Source: a virus
DNA: 47,284 nt
Reading direction: 5' to 3' (one strand)
Virus record (IMG/VR): IMGVR_UViG_3300025889_000194
Span: 1 to 47,284 of that record
Each line of letters begins with the position of its first letter. Position 1 is the stretch's first letter. Below are positions 32,494-40,345 of the stretch, one piece after another. Under the pieces are notes generated by a model. It worked only from the letters and a program-made list of their open reading frames with translations. It was not told where the DNA came from and searched no databases. The translations under genes and the position numbers were made by a program.

Positions 32494-32849
32494 TACGCAA
32501 TCTCCTCAAAACCAAAACTCGCAACCATGTGGCGGTCACCGTCAGCATCCTCAACCACGTCACCAACGCTCAGGCTGTGCATGGGAAGGAACCGTTCAAT
32601 GTTCTCTTCTGGACCCATGTTACCAACGTGGAACACACCCTCAAGGCTGTCAGCAGTGATGTTGCTGACATGCTCGTAGTAGCCTTTCTCAAAGGCTTCC
32701 TTAACCAGGTGCCCTACAGGCTTACCAAACGACATTTCAATATCGAGGCGCAGTTTGTTTTTGGGAACGGCGCCGTGATCGTTTGCGGCGTTGATCGTGT
32801 CAATCTCTTCATCAGTGAGGTTGATCTGGAAAACTTTGTAAACTGCCAT
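32493..32849 (-). CDS. Hypothetical early protein (118 aa)
   Basis: The start at 32849 is chosen because it follows GAGGAGCAAGCAA, the same leader ending as in the rightward early genes; the open frame continues upstream only by chance. It begins MAVYKVFQINLTDEEIDTIN, a helix-forming, RHH- or swapped-hairpin-like start, and ends with a strand-rich VGDVVEDADGDRHMVASFGF. First gene of the leftward early group and driven by promoter cassette 1. Confidence 0.7.
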   Translation of the reverse strand: MAVYKVFQINLTDEEIDTINAANDHGAVPKNKLRLDIEMSFGKPVGHLVKEAFEKGYYEHVSNITADSLEGVFHVGNMGPEENIERFLPMHSLSVGDVVEDADGDRHMVASFGFEEIA

Positions 32850-32880
32850 TTGCTTGCTCCTCAATTTCAACTTATACTTT

Positions 32881-32908
32881 ATAATAGCACAGTTACCCAG
32901 ACAGTCAA
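32881..32908 (-). promoter_or_regulatory. Early promoter cassette 1 (leftward)
   Basis: On the minus strand TTGACT, 16 bases, TATTAT with TGC before the -10, followed by TATAAGTTGAA and a GAGGAGC ribosome site. It drives the leftward small genes from 32849. Confidence 0.8.
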
Positions 32909-32982
32909 CCAGATCTGGTAAATAATTCAACAAAAGGGTAGAAAAATGCTGTTTATATTAGCCCAAATTGCGGAAGATTCCA

Positions 32983-33105
32983 ATGAAGAAGATCCGCAGA
33001 GTACTAAAATTCATAGCCCCCTGGGCGTTTCGTGCATATATCGCTTGGTCGATATGTGCTGATATTTTTGCGATTTCAGCAATTATCTGGTATTTTTTCT
33101 TGTAG
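32983..33105 (+). CDS. Small membrane protein (40 aa)
   Basis: A basic start (MKKIRRVLKF) followed by a hydrophobic, Trp-rich stretch (APWAFRAYIAWSICADIF, then AIIWYFFL). GGAAG lies just upstream. An overlapping 38-aa frame (32946-33062) is less protein-like. A similar short membrane protein is, from memory, found in marine T4-like phages. No promoter is seen directly upstream. Confidence 0.45.
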   Translation: MKKIRRVLKFIAPWAFRAYIAWSICADIFAISAIIWYFFL

Positions 33106-33110
33106 AATGG

Positions 33111-33138
33111 TTGACTACCGCTAAATCTGTGTTACTAT
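33111..33138 (+). promoter_or_regulatory. Early promoter cassette 2
   Basis: TTGACT, 16-base spacer, TACTAT, then a leader ending AAGGAGCAAGCAA before the ATG at 33168. Confidence 0.75.
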
Positions 33139-33167
33139 ATGTATAGTTAGAAACAAGGAGCAAGCAA

Positions 33168-33350
33168 ATGGAGCACATTATGCGAGTCAAGTTTGAGAAC
33201 GGTTTTGCTATCTTCCAGGACGACACTGTGGTTTCCATGGAATCAGACTTTGGTAATGCCGCAGAGCTTGAGATGGTGCTCAGCGAGATGCATCCGGATA
33301 GCAAGTTTACTATCCGTGAATTCCGCAACTTTGGTGCAATTATCCTCTAA
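33168..33350 (+). CDS. Small early protein (60 aa)
   Basis: MEHIMRVKFENGFAIFQDDT followed by a helix (AAELEMVLSEMHPDS) and a strand-like end. Preceded by its own promoter cassette and a strong AAGGAGC site. No homolog recognised; short phage early proteins of this kind often modulate host functions, but nothing specific is visible. Confidence 0.65.
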   Translation: MEHIMRVKFENGFAIFQDDTVVSMESDFGNAAELEMVLSEMHPDSKFTIREFRNFGAIIL

Positions 33351-33356
33351 AAACGG

Positions 33357-33384
33357 TTGACTCTAGGCACTGATGTGCTATTAT
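33357..33384 (+). promoter_or_regulatory. Early promoter cassette 3
   Basis: TTGACT, 16-base spacer ending TGC, TATTAT, then TATAAGTTGAA in the leader. ATG of the next gene at 33418. Confidence 0.8.
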
Positions 33385-33417
33385 ACATTATAAGTTGAAC
33401 AATACGGAGCGCCAAGC

Positions 33418-33747
33418 ATGGCTTTTGCAGATCAGAGCACCTACTTTGGGACTGGAGACAGCAGCATCCTTGGACGCTTTAACGAGCGTGACACTGGTAA
33501 CCTGTTTGAATTCAGCAAGAATCCTGAACTCGTCCTTGCTCCGCCCGCTCACGGCGGCCGCAATATGGAATTCCCCCATCTTGTGTGGGTAACTACCCCT
33601 GTTCCGGGCATTGACTGCGGGTATCGCAGGGCTCGTGTGGGTAAGACTGTGGTACACATCATCACGGACGAGATTGAAAATGGGCGCTGGGTTGTGGAAA
33701 AGTGGTACATCAAGCAGAACAGCCACAATCTTTACAAAAACGGTTGA
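33418..33747 (+). CDS. Hypothetical early protein (109 aa)
   Basis: MAFADQSTYFGTGDSSILGR, then a central turn-rich region (APPAHGGRN) and WVVEKWYIKQNSHNLY at the end. No family recognised. The gene uses a slightly different ribosome site, CGGAGCGCCAAGC. It has its own promoter and its 3' end carries the next promoter's -35. Confidence 0.65.
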   Translation: MAFADQSTYFGTGDSSILGRFNERDTGNLFEFSKNPELVLAPPAHGGRNMEFPHLVWVTTPVPGIDCGYRRARVGKTVVHIITDEIENGRWVVEKWYIKQNSHNLYKNG

Positions 33748-33771
33748 CGATAGTAGCATACGTGCTATTAT
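33744..33771 (+). promoter_or_regulatory. Early promoter cassette 4
   Basis: TTGACG, 16-base spacer ending TGC, TATTAT, then TATAAGTTGAA and TTGAGGAGC. It overlaps the stop of the preceding gene by 4 bases. Confidence 0.8.
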
Positions 33772-33801
33772 ACGGTATAAGTTGAACTTGAGGAGCGAAA
33801 G

Positions 33802-34050
33802 ATGAATTCAGTTAGACAGGCTATTACAGCAATCCATTCACTCGAGACCAACGAAGAGCTTAATCAGGTTATTGAAGCAGTCAAACTCAAGCGTCAGTAT
33901 CTAGCTGGAGTGCCTGTAGGTGGTACACTACTCGAAAAAGTAGTTATTCGTCAAGGTGATTGTAGTATGACATTCGAAGGTGGCCACACGCACTTGATTC
34001 TTGAAGATGATACAGTAGTATATGAATATAAAGCAATGGAGAAAGTATAA
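33802..34050 (+). CDS. Small early protein (82 aa)
   Basis: A helical N-terminus (SVRQAITAIHSLETNEELNQ, then VIEAVKLKRQYLAG) followed by beta-strands (HTHLILEDDTVVYEYK). Function unknown. The TAATG couples it to the next gene. Confidence 0.65.
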   Translation: MNSVRQAITAIHSLETNEELNQVIEAVKLKRQYLAGVPVGGTLLEKVVIRQGDCSMTFEGGHTHLILEDDTVVYEYKAMEKV

Positions 34051-34244
34051 TGAAAGTTACGGTTAATATTTACAAGGGATGTTGGCCTGCAAGCCGGCCA
34101 TGGTGTGCTGATCTTAAGATTGCCAATGGCGAAATATTTCGTCAATGGCAGCACGGCTTCCGCACCAAGAAGGCGTTGTTGGCTAATGTTAAAGCCGCGC
34201 TTGATTGTGCCAGCAGTGATTATGAAATCAAAAAAGTTATTTAG
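34050..34244 (+). CDS. Small early protein (64 aa)
   Basis: MKVTVNIYKGCWPASRPWCA, then FRTKKALLANVKAALDCASS: a strand-turn-helix protein with several Cys. Coupled to the gene before it and followed within 2 bases by promoter cassette 5. Unknown function. Confidence 0.6.
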   Translation: MKVTVNIYKGCWPASRPWCADLKIANGEIFRQWQHGFRTKKALLANVKAALDCASSDYEIKKVI

Positions 34245-34245
34245 G

Positions 34246-34273
34246 TTGACTTAATAGCAGATTCTGCTATTAT
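34246..34273 (+). promoter_or_regulatory. Early promoter cassette 5
   Basis: TTGACT, 16-base spacer ending TGC, TATTAT, then a longer leader with TAAGTTAAAC and GGAGGAGCAA immediately before the ATG at 34311. Confidence 0.8.
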
Positions 34274-34310
34274 GTATGAGTAAGTTAAACAAACGCTCGT
34301 GGAGGAGCAA

Positions 34311-35360
34311 ATGAACTACGTTTTAATTAAGACAGGCACGTACCAAAAACTTCAAATTGAAGACAAGGTATTTCCTGTTATCAAAGGATTTAAGCAAGGT
34401 GCTCGTGGATCCTACATCACTGTGGATGGCTCCACACTTGGCAGCGACTATGCTCGCCCGGTGCGTATCAAATGTAGCAAGGCTGACATTGTAGATGTTG
34501 AGCAAGACGCATTTGATCGTCAATTGACAGCCCTGGATGTTAATAAAGATATCAAGTCTGGCTCAGAACCCAAGTTTACAGAAGCACAGGACGAAAAGCG
34601 CATCCAGGAGATTGAGGAGCGTTTTGAAATCCTCAATGAAATGACTGGCGCTCTTAAGAGCGGTGACATTCGTGCAATGATTGTTACTGGCCCTCCGGGT
34701 GTTGGCAAGAGCTACGGTGTTACGCAGACCCTGGAAGAGCAGAGCATCTTCGAAGATGTTGCTAGCAAGCGTCGTAAGTTTGAAGTTGTCAAGGGTGCAA
34801 TGACTGCCCTGGGCTTGTATGCTAAACTGTATGAGTATAGCGAAAAAGGCAACGTCCTGGTGTTTGACGACTGTGACAGCGTTCTCATGGACGATCTAGC
34901 ACTGAACATTCTCAAGGCAGCACTTGATAGTGGTAAGAAGCGCAAGATCTTCTGGAATGCAGATTCAGCCAAGTTGCGTAGCGAGGGTATTCCAGATAGT
35001 TTTGAGTTTAAAGGCACTGCCTGCTTTATTACTAACATCAAGTTCGAGAATGTAAAAAGCAAGCGTCTGCAGGATCACCTGGAAGCCTTGCAAAGCCGCT
35101 GCCACTACCTGGACTTGACCCTGGACACCATGCGTGACAAATACCTACGCATCAAGCAGATTGCTCGCACTGGCAAACTCTTTGGCGCTGACTACGGGTT
35201 CAGTACTGAACAGGAGCAGGAGATCCTGGACTTTATGTACGAAAACCGTAACCGGTTGCGTGAGATGAGCCTGCGTATGGCACTGAAGATTGCAGATCTT
35301 AAAAAGATCTCAGAAAAGTGGAAGTCTCTTGCAGAAAGTACTTGCATGCGACGAGCTTAA
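34311..35360 (+). CDS. AAA+ ATPase
   Basis: 349 aa from the ATG after GGAGGAGCAA. Residues 1-85 form a beta-rich N-terminal domain. Walker A GPPGVGKS is at 127-134 and Walker B VLVFDD at 182-187, with a likely sensor region CFITNIKFENVKSKRL and an arginine-rich C-terminal helical lid. Relatives occur in T4-like marine phages without known role. It is the last gene served by the early cassettes and is followed by the candidate RNA. Confidence 0.8.
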   Translation: MNYVLIKTGTYQKLQIEDKVFPVIKGFKQGARGSYITVDGSTLGSDYARPVRIKCSKADIVDVEQDAFDRQLTALDVNKDIKSGSEPKFTEAQDEKRIQEIEERFEILNEMTGALKSGDIRAMIVTGPPGVGKSYGVTQTLEEQSIFEDVASKRRKFEVVKGAMTALGLYAKLYEYSEKGNVLVFDDCDSVLMDDLALNILKAALDSGKKRKIFWNADSAKLRSEGIPDSFEFKGTACFITNIKFENVKSKRLQDHLEALQSRCHYLDLTLDTMRDKYLRIKQIARTGKLFGADYGFSTEQEQEILDFMYENRNRLREMSLRMALKIADLKKISEKWKSLAESTCMRRA

Positions 35361-35370
35361 CTGCTACAAT
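35342..35370 (+). promoter_or_regulatory. Putative promoter for a small RNA
   Basis: TTGCAT, 17-base spacer, TACAAT, with TGC before the -10 as in the early cassettes. It overlaps the 3' end of the AAA+ gene. Transcription would start near 35377. Confidence 0.45.
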
Positions 35371-35376
35371 ACAGAA

Positions 35377-35460
35377 TACGTTAGCTGTATCACTTGCTCC
35401 TCCTCTCTCCTCCAAGATACAGTTAACAAGGCGGTGTGTTTAGAAATAGACACACCGCCA
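35377..35460 (+). ncRNA. Candidate regulatory RNA with two stem-loops
   Basis: There is no good ORF in this gap. Stem 1 pairs GTTAGCTGTATC with GATACAGTTAAC (12 bp including one G-U) around a 24-base pyrimidine-rich loop. Stem 2 pairs GGCGGTGTGT with ACACACCGCC (35430-35459). The loop contains CTTGCTCCTCCTC, which is complementary to early ribosome-binding regions: 10 bases with GGAGGAGCAA before the AAA+ gene, 10 with GAGGAGCAAG before the 32849 gene, 8 with GGAGCAAG before the 33168 gene. The second stem could end the RNA, though only a weak T-rich stretch follows. An antisense or sponge role on early translation is inference. Reading the minus strand, the loop looks like a ribosome site before a 9-codon GTG frame, an alternative explanation. 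Confidence 0.4.
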
Positions 35461-35482
35461 CTCTTTGTGTTAGAATACAAGA

Positions 35483-36124
35483 ATGAAGATAGCAATCGGT
35501 GACAGTTTTACCTACGGTGAAGAGTTAAGTGACAGACGCCTAGCATGGCCTAGTCTTATAGGTTACGAGAATCTAGGACTGCCAGGCGCAAGCAATGAGT
35601 ATATTTTCCGCACTGCCGTGGACAATGCCAGCGCGGCAACCCATATGGTAGTTGGCTGGAGTGACAGTGCCAGGCATGAGATATATACTTATGATCCTGT
35701 TAGTGTTCCTGGCAGATATATGAATAAAACAGGACTGATACAGGCCAATGCAGGCAACGATTATGGCAAACCCTGGTTTAGAGATTTGTATGGTAAGTAT
35801 ACTGACCTGCGACATCAGTTTATCCGCACACTGACATATATGGTATCACTTCAAGATGTGCTAAGTATTAATGCAGTGGATTACTTCTACTGTTCAGCCT
35901 TTAGCAACCAATCCATGTTTTATAGATACAAGGATGACCCTGAGATTGTTAAATGGACAGACAGACTAGACAACACCAGGTTCATTGGATATCCATACAA
36001 GGGCTTTGTTGAGTGGGCTTATGGAGCACCACAAGGGCCAGGCGGACACCCACTTGAACAAGGTCACAAACAGATAGCAGAAAATATTGTTAGACATATC
36101 AAAGATCGTCAGCTTGCATTGTGA
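35483..36124 (+). CDS. SGNH/GDSL-like hydrolase, copy 1
   Basis: 213 aa. IAIGDSFTYGEELSDRRLAW gives the block I serine in GDSF; GLPGASNEYIF is block II-like; the end GGHPLEQGHKQIAENIV has the catalytic His in the expected C-terminal place. The family hydrolyses esters, including O-acetyl groups on glycans. Two paralogs follow at 42893 and 43551. The start lies shortly after the candidate RNA. Confidence 0.75.
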   Translation: MKIAIGDSFTYGEELSDRRLAWPSLIGYENLGLPGASNEYIFRTAVDNASAATHMVVGWSDSARHEIYTYDPVSVPGRYMNKTGLIQANAGNDYGKPWFRDLYGKYTDLRHQFIRTLTYMVSLQDVLSINAVDYFYCSAFSNQSMFYRYKDDPEIVKWTDRLDNTRFIGYPYKGFVEWAYGAPQGPGGHPLEQGHKQIAENIVRHIKDRQLAL

Positions 36125-36989
36125 GATAACCACGCACTGCAATGCACGTTGCCCACAGTGCCCACGCAACTTCTGTGGTTGGAATCAGCCTGTAAACGTA
36201 GAACTAAAGCATATGAAGCCTCTAAAGCTACGCAAAATTACGGATCAGTTGCAGCCTATCAATGCATTATTCTGTGGTAACTATGGCGATCCTATGATGC
36301 ATCCGGACCCAATGGGACTTGCATACCAGTTCAAACATGTTACTATCAACACAAATGGCAGCATGGGTGCTTTGAAGACCTATCGTCAGCTAGCTGAGAA
36401 CGGTGTTGACATTTGGTTTAGTATAGACGGGCTAGAGGATACTAACCACATCTATAGGCAGGATGTAGTTTGGGATAATATCATGGAACGAGTAGATGCG
36501 TTTATCAGTGCAGGCGGTTGTGCTACGTGGAAGTTCATTGTGTTTAGACATAACATGCATCAGATAGATCGCGCTAGAGAGTTAAGTGCGGAGTTGGGAT
36601 TTAGTAATTTTCGATTAATACGAGGCGGTAGAGACTGGGGACCTATATTAAATAACACAGGAAAGGAAGTAGGTTGGTTGTTGCCTGCTGATAGGGATGT
36701 AGAACCCTACGAGTATGATATAGATTTTGAGATAGAACTGCTTACTAATCCTATTAACTTGCATAATGATTATAGTGATGCTATAATAGATTGTGAGATG
36801 TTAAGAGACGGTACCATTTACGTAGATGTAGACTGTAACATCTTACCCTGTTGCTACCATGGTGTTAACACTCACATACAAGCACAAGGCAAAACACTAC
36901 AAGAACAGCTCAATAGTTTTGCGTTCCTGCAAGACAACTGGGGCAAAAAGGACTGTGATGAAACCTGCTATTCTGCATGTAAAAGATGA
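36087..36989 (+). CDS. Radical SAM protein with SPASM-like C-terminus, copy 1
   Basis: 300 aa if it starts at the TTG at 36087, overlapping the hydrolase; a TTG at 36114 would fit the alignment with copy 2 better. Cluster motif C18-x3-C22-x2-C25 (CNARCPQC). WFSIDGLEDTNHIYR matches a segment in copy 2 (YFALDGLADTHSIYR). The C-terminus has a Cys group (DCNILPCCY, then DCDETCYSAC) like SPASM domains that hold extra clusters. Such enzymes often modify peptides. Its 3' end overlaps uvsW by 32 bases. Confidence 0.8.
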   Translation: MLDISKIVSLHCEITTHCNARCPQCPRNFCGWNQPVNVELKHMKPLKLRKITDQLQPINALFCGNYGDPMMHPDPMGLAYQFKHVTINTNGSMGALKTYRQLAENGVDIWFSIDGLEDTNHIYRQDVVWDNIMERVDAFISAGGCATWKFIVFRHNMHQIDRARELSAELGFSNFRLIRGGRDWGPILNNTGKEVGWLLPADRDVEPYEYDIDFEIELLTNPINLHNDYSDAIIDCEMLRDGTIYVDVDCNILPCCYHGVNTHIQAQGKTLQEQLNSFAFLQDNWGKKDCDETCYSACKR

Positions 36990-38415
36990 GGTTAACGTAA
37001 AGATCGAAGGGTTGGATCTTGATACTCGCCGCAAGCTGAGTAACAAGTTCAAGTTTGAAATCCCTGGTGCTCGTTACATGCCAGCAGTCAGACTAGGACG
37101 CTGGGATGGCAAGATGGCATTTTTTCAGCTGGGTGGTAGTACATACATTAACCTGCTGCCAGAAATACTGCCTATACTAACCAGTGATGGTTACGATGTT
37201 ACGCTTAACGATATACGTGATTATCAAATGGACTATCCACTGGAGCCTGTTACAGAGGATAGTTACAGTGATCGTACCTGGCCCAAGAAACATCCAGCAG
37301 CGGGCGAACCCATCGTCCTCAGAGACTATCAGGTAGAGGTTATCAATAACTTTTTAACTAACCCGCAGAGCCTACAGGAAGTAGCAACAGGCGCGGGCAA
37401 AACACTTATAACAGCAGTACTAAGTCACAGATGCGAGGAGCATGGGCGTACTATTGTTATCGTGCCTAACAAAAGTCTGGTAACACAAACAGAAGCAGAC
37501 TACGTTAACATGGGACTTGACGTTGGTGTGTTCTATGGTGACCGCAAAGAGTTTGGGCATACACATACCATTTGTACCTGGCAGAGTCTAAACATACTGC
37601 TTAAGAATACTAAAAACCAAGTAGCACCTATTACTATACAGGAGTTCCTAGAAGACGTTGTATGTATTATGGTAGACGAAGTGCACATGGCTAAGGCAGA
37701 CGCACTAAAGACGCTGCTAACAGGTGTAATGAGTCACATACCAATACGTTGGGGACTAACAGGCACAGTGCCTAAAGAGGACTTTGAAAAGATCAGTTTG
37801 GTGTGTAGTCTAGGCCCTGTTATCAATCAGATTAGTGCAAGTGATTTGCAAGAGCGAGGAGTTCTTGCTAATTGTGAAGTGAATGTGTTACAATTAATAG
37901 ACACTAAGGAATATACAAACTATCAAAGCGAACTTAAATACTTGTTAGAGCAAACTGATAGGCTAGATTATATCAGTAGCCTTATAGATAATATAAAAGA
38001 CACTGGCAATACGCTGGTATTAGTGGATAGGATCAATGCAGGAAAAGAACTTGAAAAGAGGATTTCGGGCTCCGTTTTTGTCAGCGGTGGAACAAAAGCA
38101 CAAGAGCGTAAGGACCATTATGATGAGGTGGCTGATGCAACTGATAAAGTTATTATCGCTACTTATGGTGTTGCCAGTGTTGGTATTAATATTCCTAGGA
38201 TATTTAATCTGGTACTTCTTGAACCGGGAAAAAGTTTCGTCAGAGTCATCCAGAGTATTGGAAGAGGCATCAGACGTGCAGAAGACAAAGACTTTGTCCA
38301 GATATGGGATATTACGTCGACGTGTAGGTTTGCCAAGCGGCACCTCACAAAACGCAAAGCATTTTACACGGAAGCGAAATATCCGTTCAACATTCAGAAA
38401 GTAGACTGGCAATGA
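36958..38415 (+). CDS. uvsW: UvsW helicase
   Basis: 485 aa; T4 UvsW has about 500. An SF2 helicase that unwinds branched DNA and R-loops, shifting T4 to recombination-dependent replication. The start is ATG 36958, giving MKPAILHVKDEVNVKIEG, the usual N-terminal domain. Walker A ATGAGKT at 143-149, DEVH at 240-243, GLTGT at 266-270 and motif VI QSIGRGIRR at 432-440. It overlaps the radical SAM gene and the next ORF (ATGA). Confidence 0.95.
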   Translation: MKPAILHVKDEVNVKIEGLDLDTRRKLSNKFKFEIPGARYMPAVRLGRWDGKMAFFQLGGSTYINLLPEILPILTSDGYDVTLNDIRDYQMDYPLEPVTEDSYSDRTWPKKHPAAGEPIVLRDYQVEVINNFLTNPQSLQEVATGAGKTLITAVLSHRCEEHGRTIVIVPNKSLVTQTEADYVNMGLDVGVFYGDRKEFGHTHTICTWQSLNILLKNTKNQVAPITIQEFLEDVVCIMVDEVHMAKADALKTLLTGVMSHIPIRWGLTGTVPKEDFEKISLVCSLGPVINQISASDLQERGVLANCEVNVLQLIDTKEYTNYQSELKYLLEQTDRLDYISSLIDNIKDTGNTLVLVDRINAGKELEKRISGSVFVSGGTKAQERKDHYDEVADATDKVIIATYGVASVGINIPRIFNLVLLEPGKSFVRVIQSIGRGIRRAEDKDFVQIWDITSTCRFAKRHLTKRKAFYTEAKYPFNIQKVDWQ

Positions 38416-38912
38416 GAATATTAACACTTGAAGACACTGCTTTTGAGATGAATGAACTACCTGATGAGGTAGATGATTTACGCTTTTCTGTATTGGACAA
38501 TTCAGATCCCAGCAATCCTGATTACTTTTTTATCCCTCTTATCTTCCTGGAAAGTTTCAATGCTCCAGCCCTTGTACTTAAAATTGCAGGCAACATTATT
38601 AAAATGCCAATCGACTGGAAAATACTAATTGGTGAACCAGATCATGGTGATCTAGAAATGACTAACCTTAGTAGTTTAAATGATCGTGGTTTTAAGGCAT
38701 TTAGTTTTAATCCAATTAGCAGTTTCCTTGCAGAGTATCTTCCTATTGACATTGTAGATTTGTATACGGATGTTAAATGGTTCTTTCCTAAAATTAAACA
38801 AGGGCAAATATTGGCTATTCCTATTGAAACCGGACCCAAACCCAGATGTATCTACTGTGCCAAAGAGATAAACAAACAAAACGAGATAGTAGATATTAGC
38901 AAAGCATTATAA
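38412..38912 (+). CDS. Conserved hypothetical protein after uvsW (166 aa)
   Basis: The core is beta-rich (FFIPLIFLESFNAPALVLKI, IDWKILIGEPDHGDLEM), followed by FKAFSFNPISSF and a short CIYCAKEI that may bind a metal with other residues. From memory, this ORF accompanies uvsW and gp62 in T4-like marine phages. Function unknown. The ATGA/TAATG overlaps on both sides indicate a coupled operon. Confidence 0.7.
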   Translation: MRILTLEDTAFEMNELPDEVDDLRFSVLDNSDPSNPDYFFIPLIFLESFNAPALVLKIAGNIIKMPIDWKILIGEPDHGDLEMTNLSSLNDRGFKAFSFNPISSFLAEYLPIDIVDLYTDVKWFFPKIKQGQILAIPIETGPKPRCIYCAKEINKQNEIVDISKAL

Positions 38913-39184
38913 TGCGACTAATAAAAAAAACAGAGTACCGTAGGTATGAATTTGACGTTAGTCCCCAAAATCAAAGTCATCATGATCACATTAAAAAGAT
39001 TTATCAATTATTAGAAGATTATTTTAAAAATAGACCAGATTGTGATGCACGTCGTATAATACTTAATAGTGGTGTTAAGGGCCGCCGTCAATATACTATA
39101 AATTTTACTAGATTAGATGAGAGCCAAATGTTTGAACTTGCTTTTGCAGAATACATAGATACTGGTGGATTTAAGTATGAGTGA
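38912..39184 (+). CDS. Hypothetical protein (90 aa)
   Basis: A basic helical N-terminus, then DARRIILNSGVKGRRQYTIN and a C-terminal helix FELAFAEYIDTGG. It sits between uvsW-associated ORFs and gp62 with overlapping start and stop. No family recognised. Confidence 0.65.
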   Translation: MRLIKKTEYRRYEFDVSPQNQSHHDHIKKIYQLLEDYFKNRPDCDARRIILNSGVKGRRQYTINFTRLDESQMFELAFAEYIDTGGFKYE

Positions 39185-39617
39185 TCTAAGTTTAAATACA
39201 ATACTCAATGCGCTGGATCGCAAGGATATGAAGTTCTGGGATCAGTGTACGCCTGATCAGCAGAAAAAAATTGCGCCATTCCTGCTCAACAGATATATGA
39301 GTATTGTTAAAGGCACGGCTGATTTACAAGAATGGTATCTACGTGTAACCAACCAGCGTGTGAATGTAAACTACTTTGCACTCAACAAGCATCCTAAACT
39401 TGTGTGGCAGTTGCTATGTACGGTAAGTCCGGGTATGGGCAATCAGTTCCATCAGTGGATAGGACACAAAAAGAAAGATGGTGGCAGCAAATCAAATGAT
39501 ATTCGTAAAAAACTAGCAGAACTATACCCTAACTACAAAGAAGATGAACTAGACTTACTAGCCAGTATTACCACTAAAAAAGATCTTAAACAACTTGTCG
39601 AGGCTAGTGGTGAATGA
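39177..39617 (+). CDS. 62: Clamp loader small subunit gp62
   Basis: 146 aa from the ATG overlapping the previous stop; T4 gp62 has 187. The signature segments YLRVTNQRVNVNYFALNKHP, LVWQLLCTVSPGMG and ELYPNYKEDELDLLAS fit the shorter marine-phage gp62. With gp44 it loads the sliding clamp. gp44 is not in this window. ATGA overlap with the following ORF. Confidence 0.75.
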   Translation: MSDLSLNTILNALDRKDMKFWDQCTPDQQKKIAPFLLNRYMSIVKGTADLQEWYLRVTNQRVNVNYFALNKHPKLVWQLLCTVSPGMGNQFHQWIGHKKKDGGSKSNDIRKKLAELYPNYKEDELDLLASITTKKDLKQLVEASGE

Positions 39618-40345
39618 ATCAGTTGCGTGATGTTATAGTAGATGCTATAATAAATCAGAAGATGGAAACTAAAGATTATGTGTGCAAGTATTGCGGCAAA
39701 GGATACCGCAAGGAAAGCACACTAACAGCGCATCTGTGTGAGCCTAAACGCAGAGCACAACAGGAAAAGGAGCCCGGCGTACAGTTTGGTATGCAGGCTT
39801 ACTTGCGGTTCTATGAACTAACACAGGGCAGTGCTAAACTAAAAACATACGCTGACTTCGCAGAGTCTCCATATTATAATGCGTTTGTGAAGTTTGGCAG
39901 ACACTGCCAGAACATACGTGCAATCAACATCAGTGGCTTTGTTGACTATGTAATTAAAGAAAACAAGAAGCTAGATCACTGGTGCAAAGACGCAATATAT
40001 CAGGAGTTCCTATTCCAACATCTAAAACGTGAAAGTGTACAGGATGCACTAGAGCGTAGCATGGAAACAATGCTAGAGTGGGCTGAGGAAAAAGAGAGTG
40101 TGTACAATCACTACTTCTTATACGCCAGCACAAATCGTATTGTCAGTGACGTCACAAAAGGACGTTTAAGTAGTTGGGTAATTTATAATTGTAGTACAGG
40201 TGTAGAGATGTTAGACAAACTAAACCAAGAGCAAGTTGAAATTGCGTTTCAATATATTGAACCTGATTTTTGGCGGCGTAAGTTTCATGACTACGTTGCT
40301 GATACAGAATGGGTAAAGCATATATTAAAGGAAGCTGGACTATAA
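39614..40345 (+). CDS. Zinc-finger protein associated with gp62
   Basis: 243 aa. An N-terminal C2HC/C2H2-type finger (YVCKYCGKGYRKESTLTAHL followed by Cys) is followed by a helical body (YLRFYELTQGS, YIEPDFWRRKFHDY). This ORF is, from memory, conserved beside gp62 in T4-like marine phages; its role is unknown. DNA or RNA binding by the finger is the natural guess. Confidence 0.75.
   Translation: MNQLRDVIVDAIINQKMETKDYVCKYCGKGYRKESTLTAHLCEPKRRAQQEKEPGVQFGMQAYLRFYELTQGSAKLKTYADFAESPYYNAFVKFGRHCQNIRAINISGFVDYVIKENKKLDHWCKDAIYQEFLFQHLKRESVQDALERSMETMLEWAEEKESVYNHYFLYASTNRIVSDVTKGRLSSWVIYNCSTGVEMLDKLNQEQVEIAFQYIEPDFWRRKFHDYVADTEWVKHILKEAGL

Noticed and set aside
32946-33062. 38-aa plus-strand ORF overlapping the 40-aa membrane ORF
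   Set aside because: Weak start context and no protein-like pattern; the other frame has a clear basic-hydrophobic layout.
33388-33759. 123-aa minus-strand ORF opposite an early gene
   Set aside because: The plus-strand gene has its own promoter and ribosome site; the minus frame spans both flanking promoter cassettes.
35290-35502. 70-aa plus-strand ORF over the end of the AAA+ gene
   Set aside because: It would run through the two stem-loops, has no ribosome site, and its composition is not protein-like.
36858-36957. Longer N-terminus for UvsW
   Set aside because: The extra residues lie in the radical SAM gene and the UvsW fold starts at the ATG at 36958.
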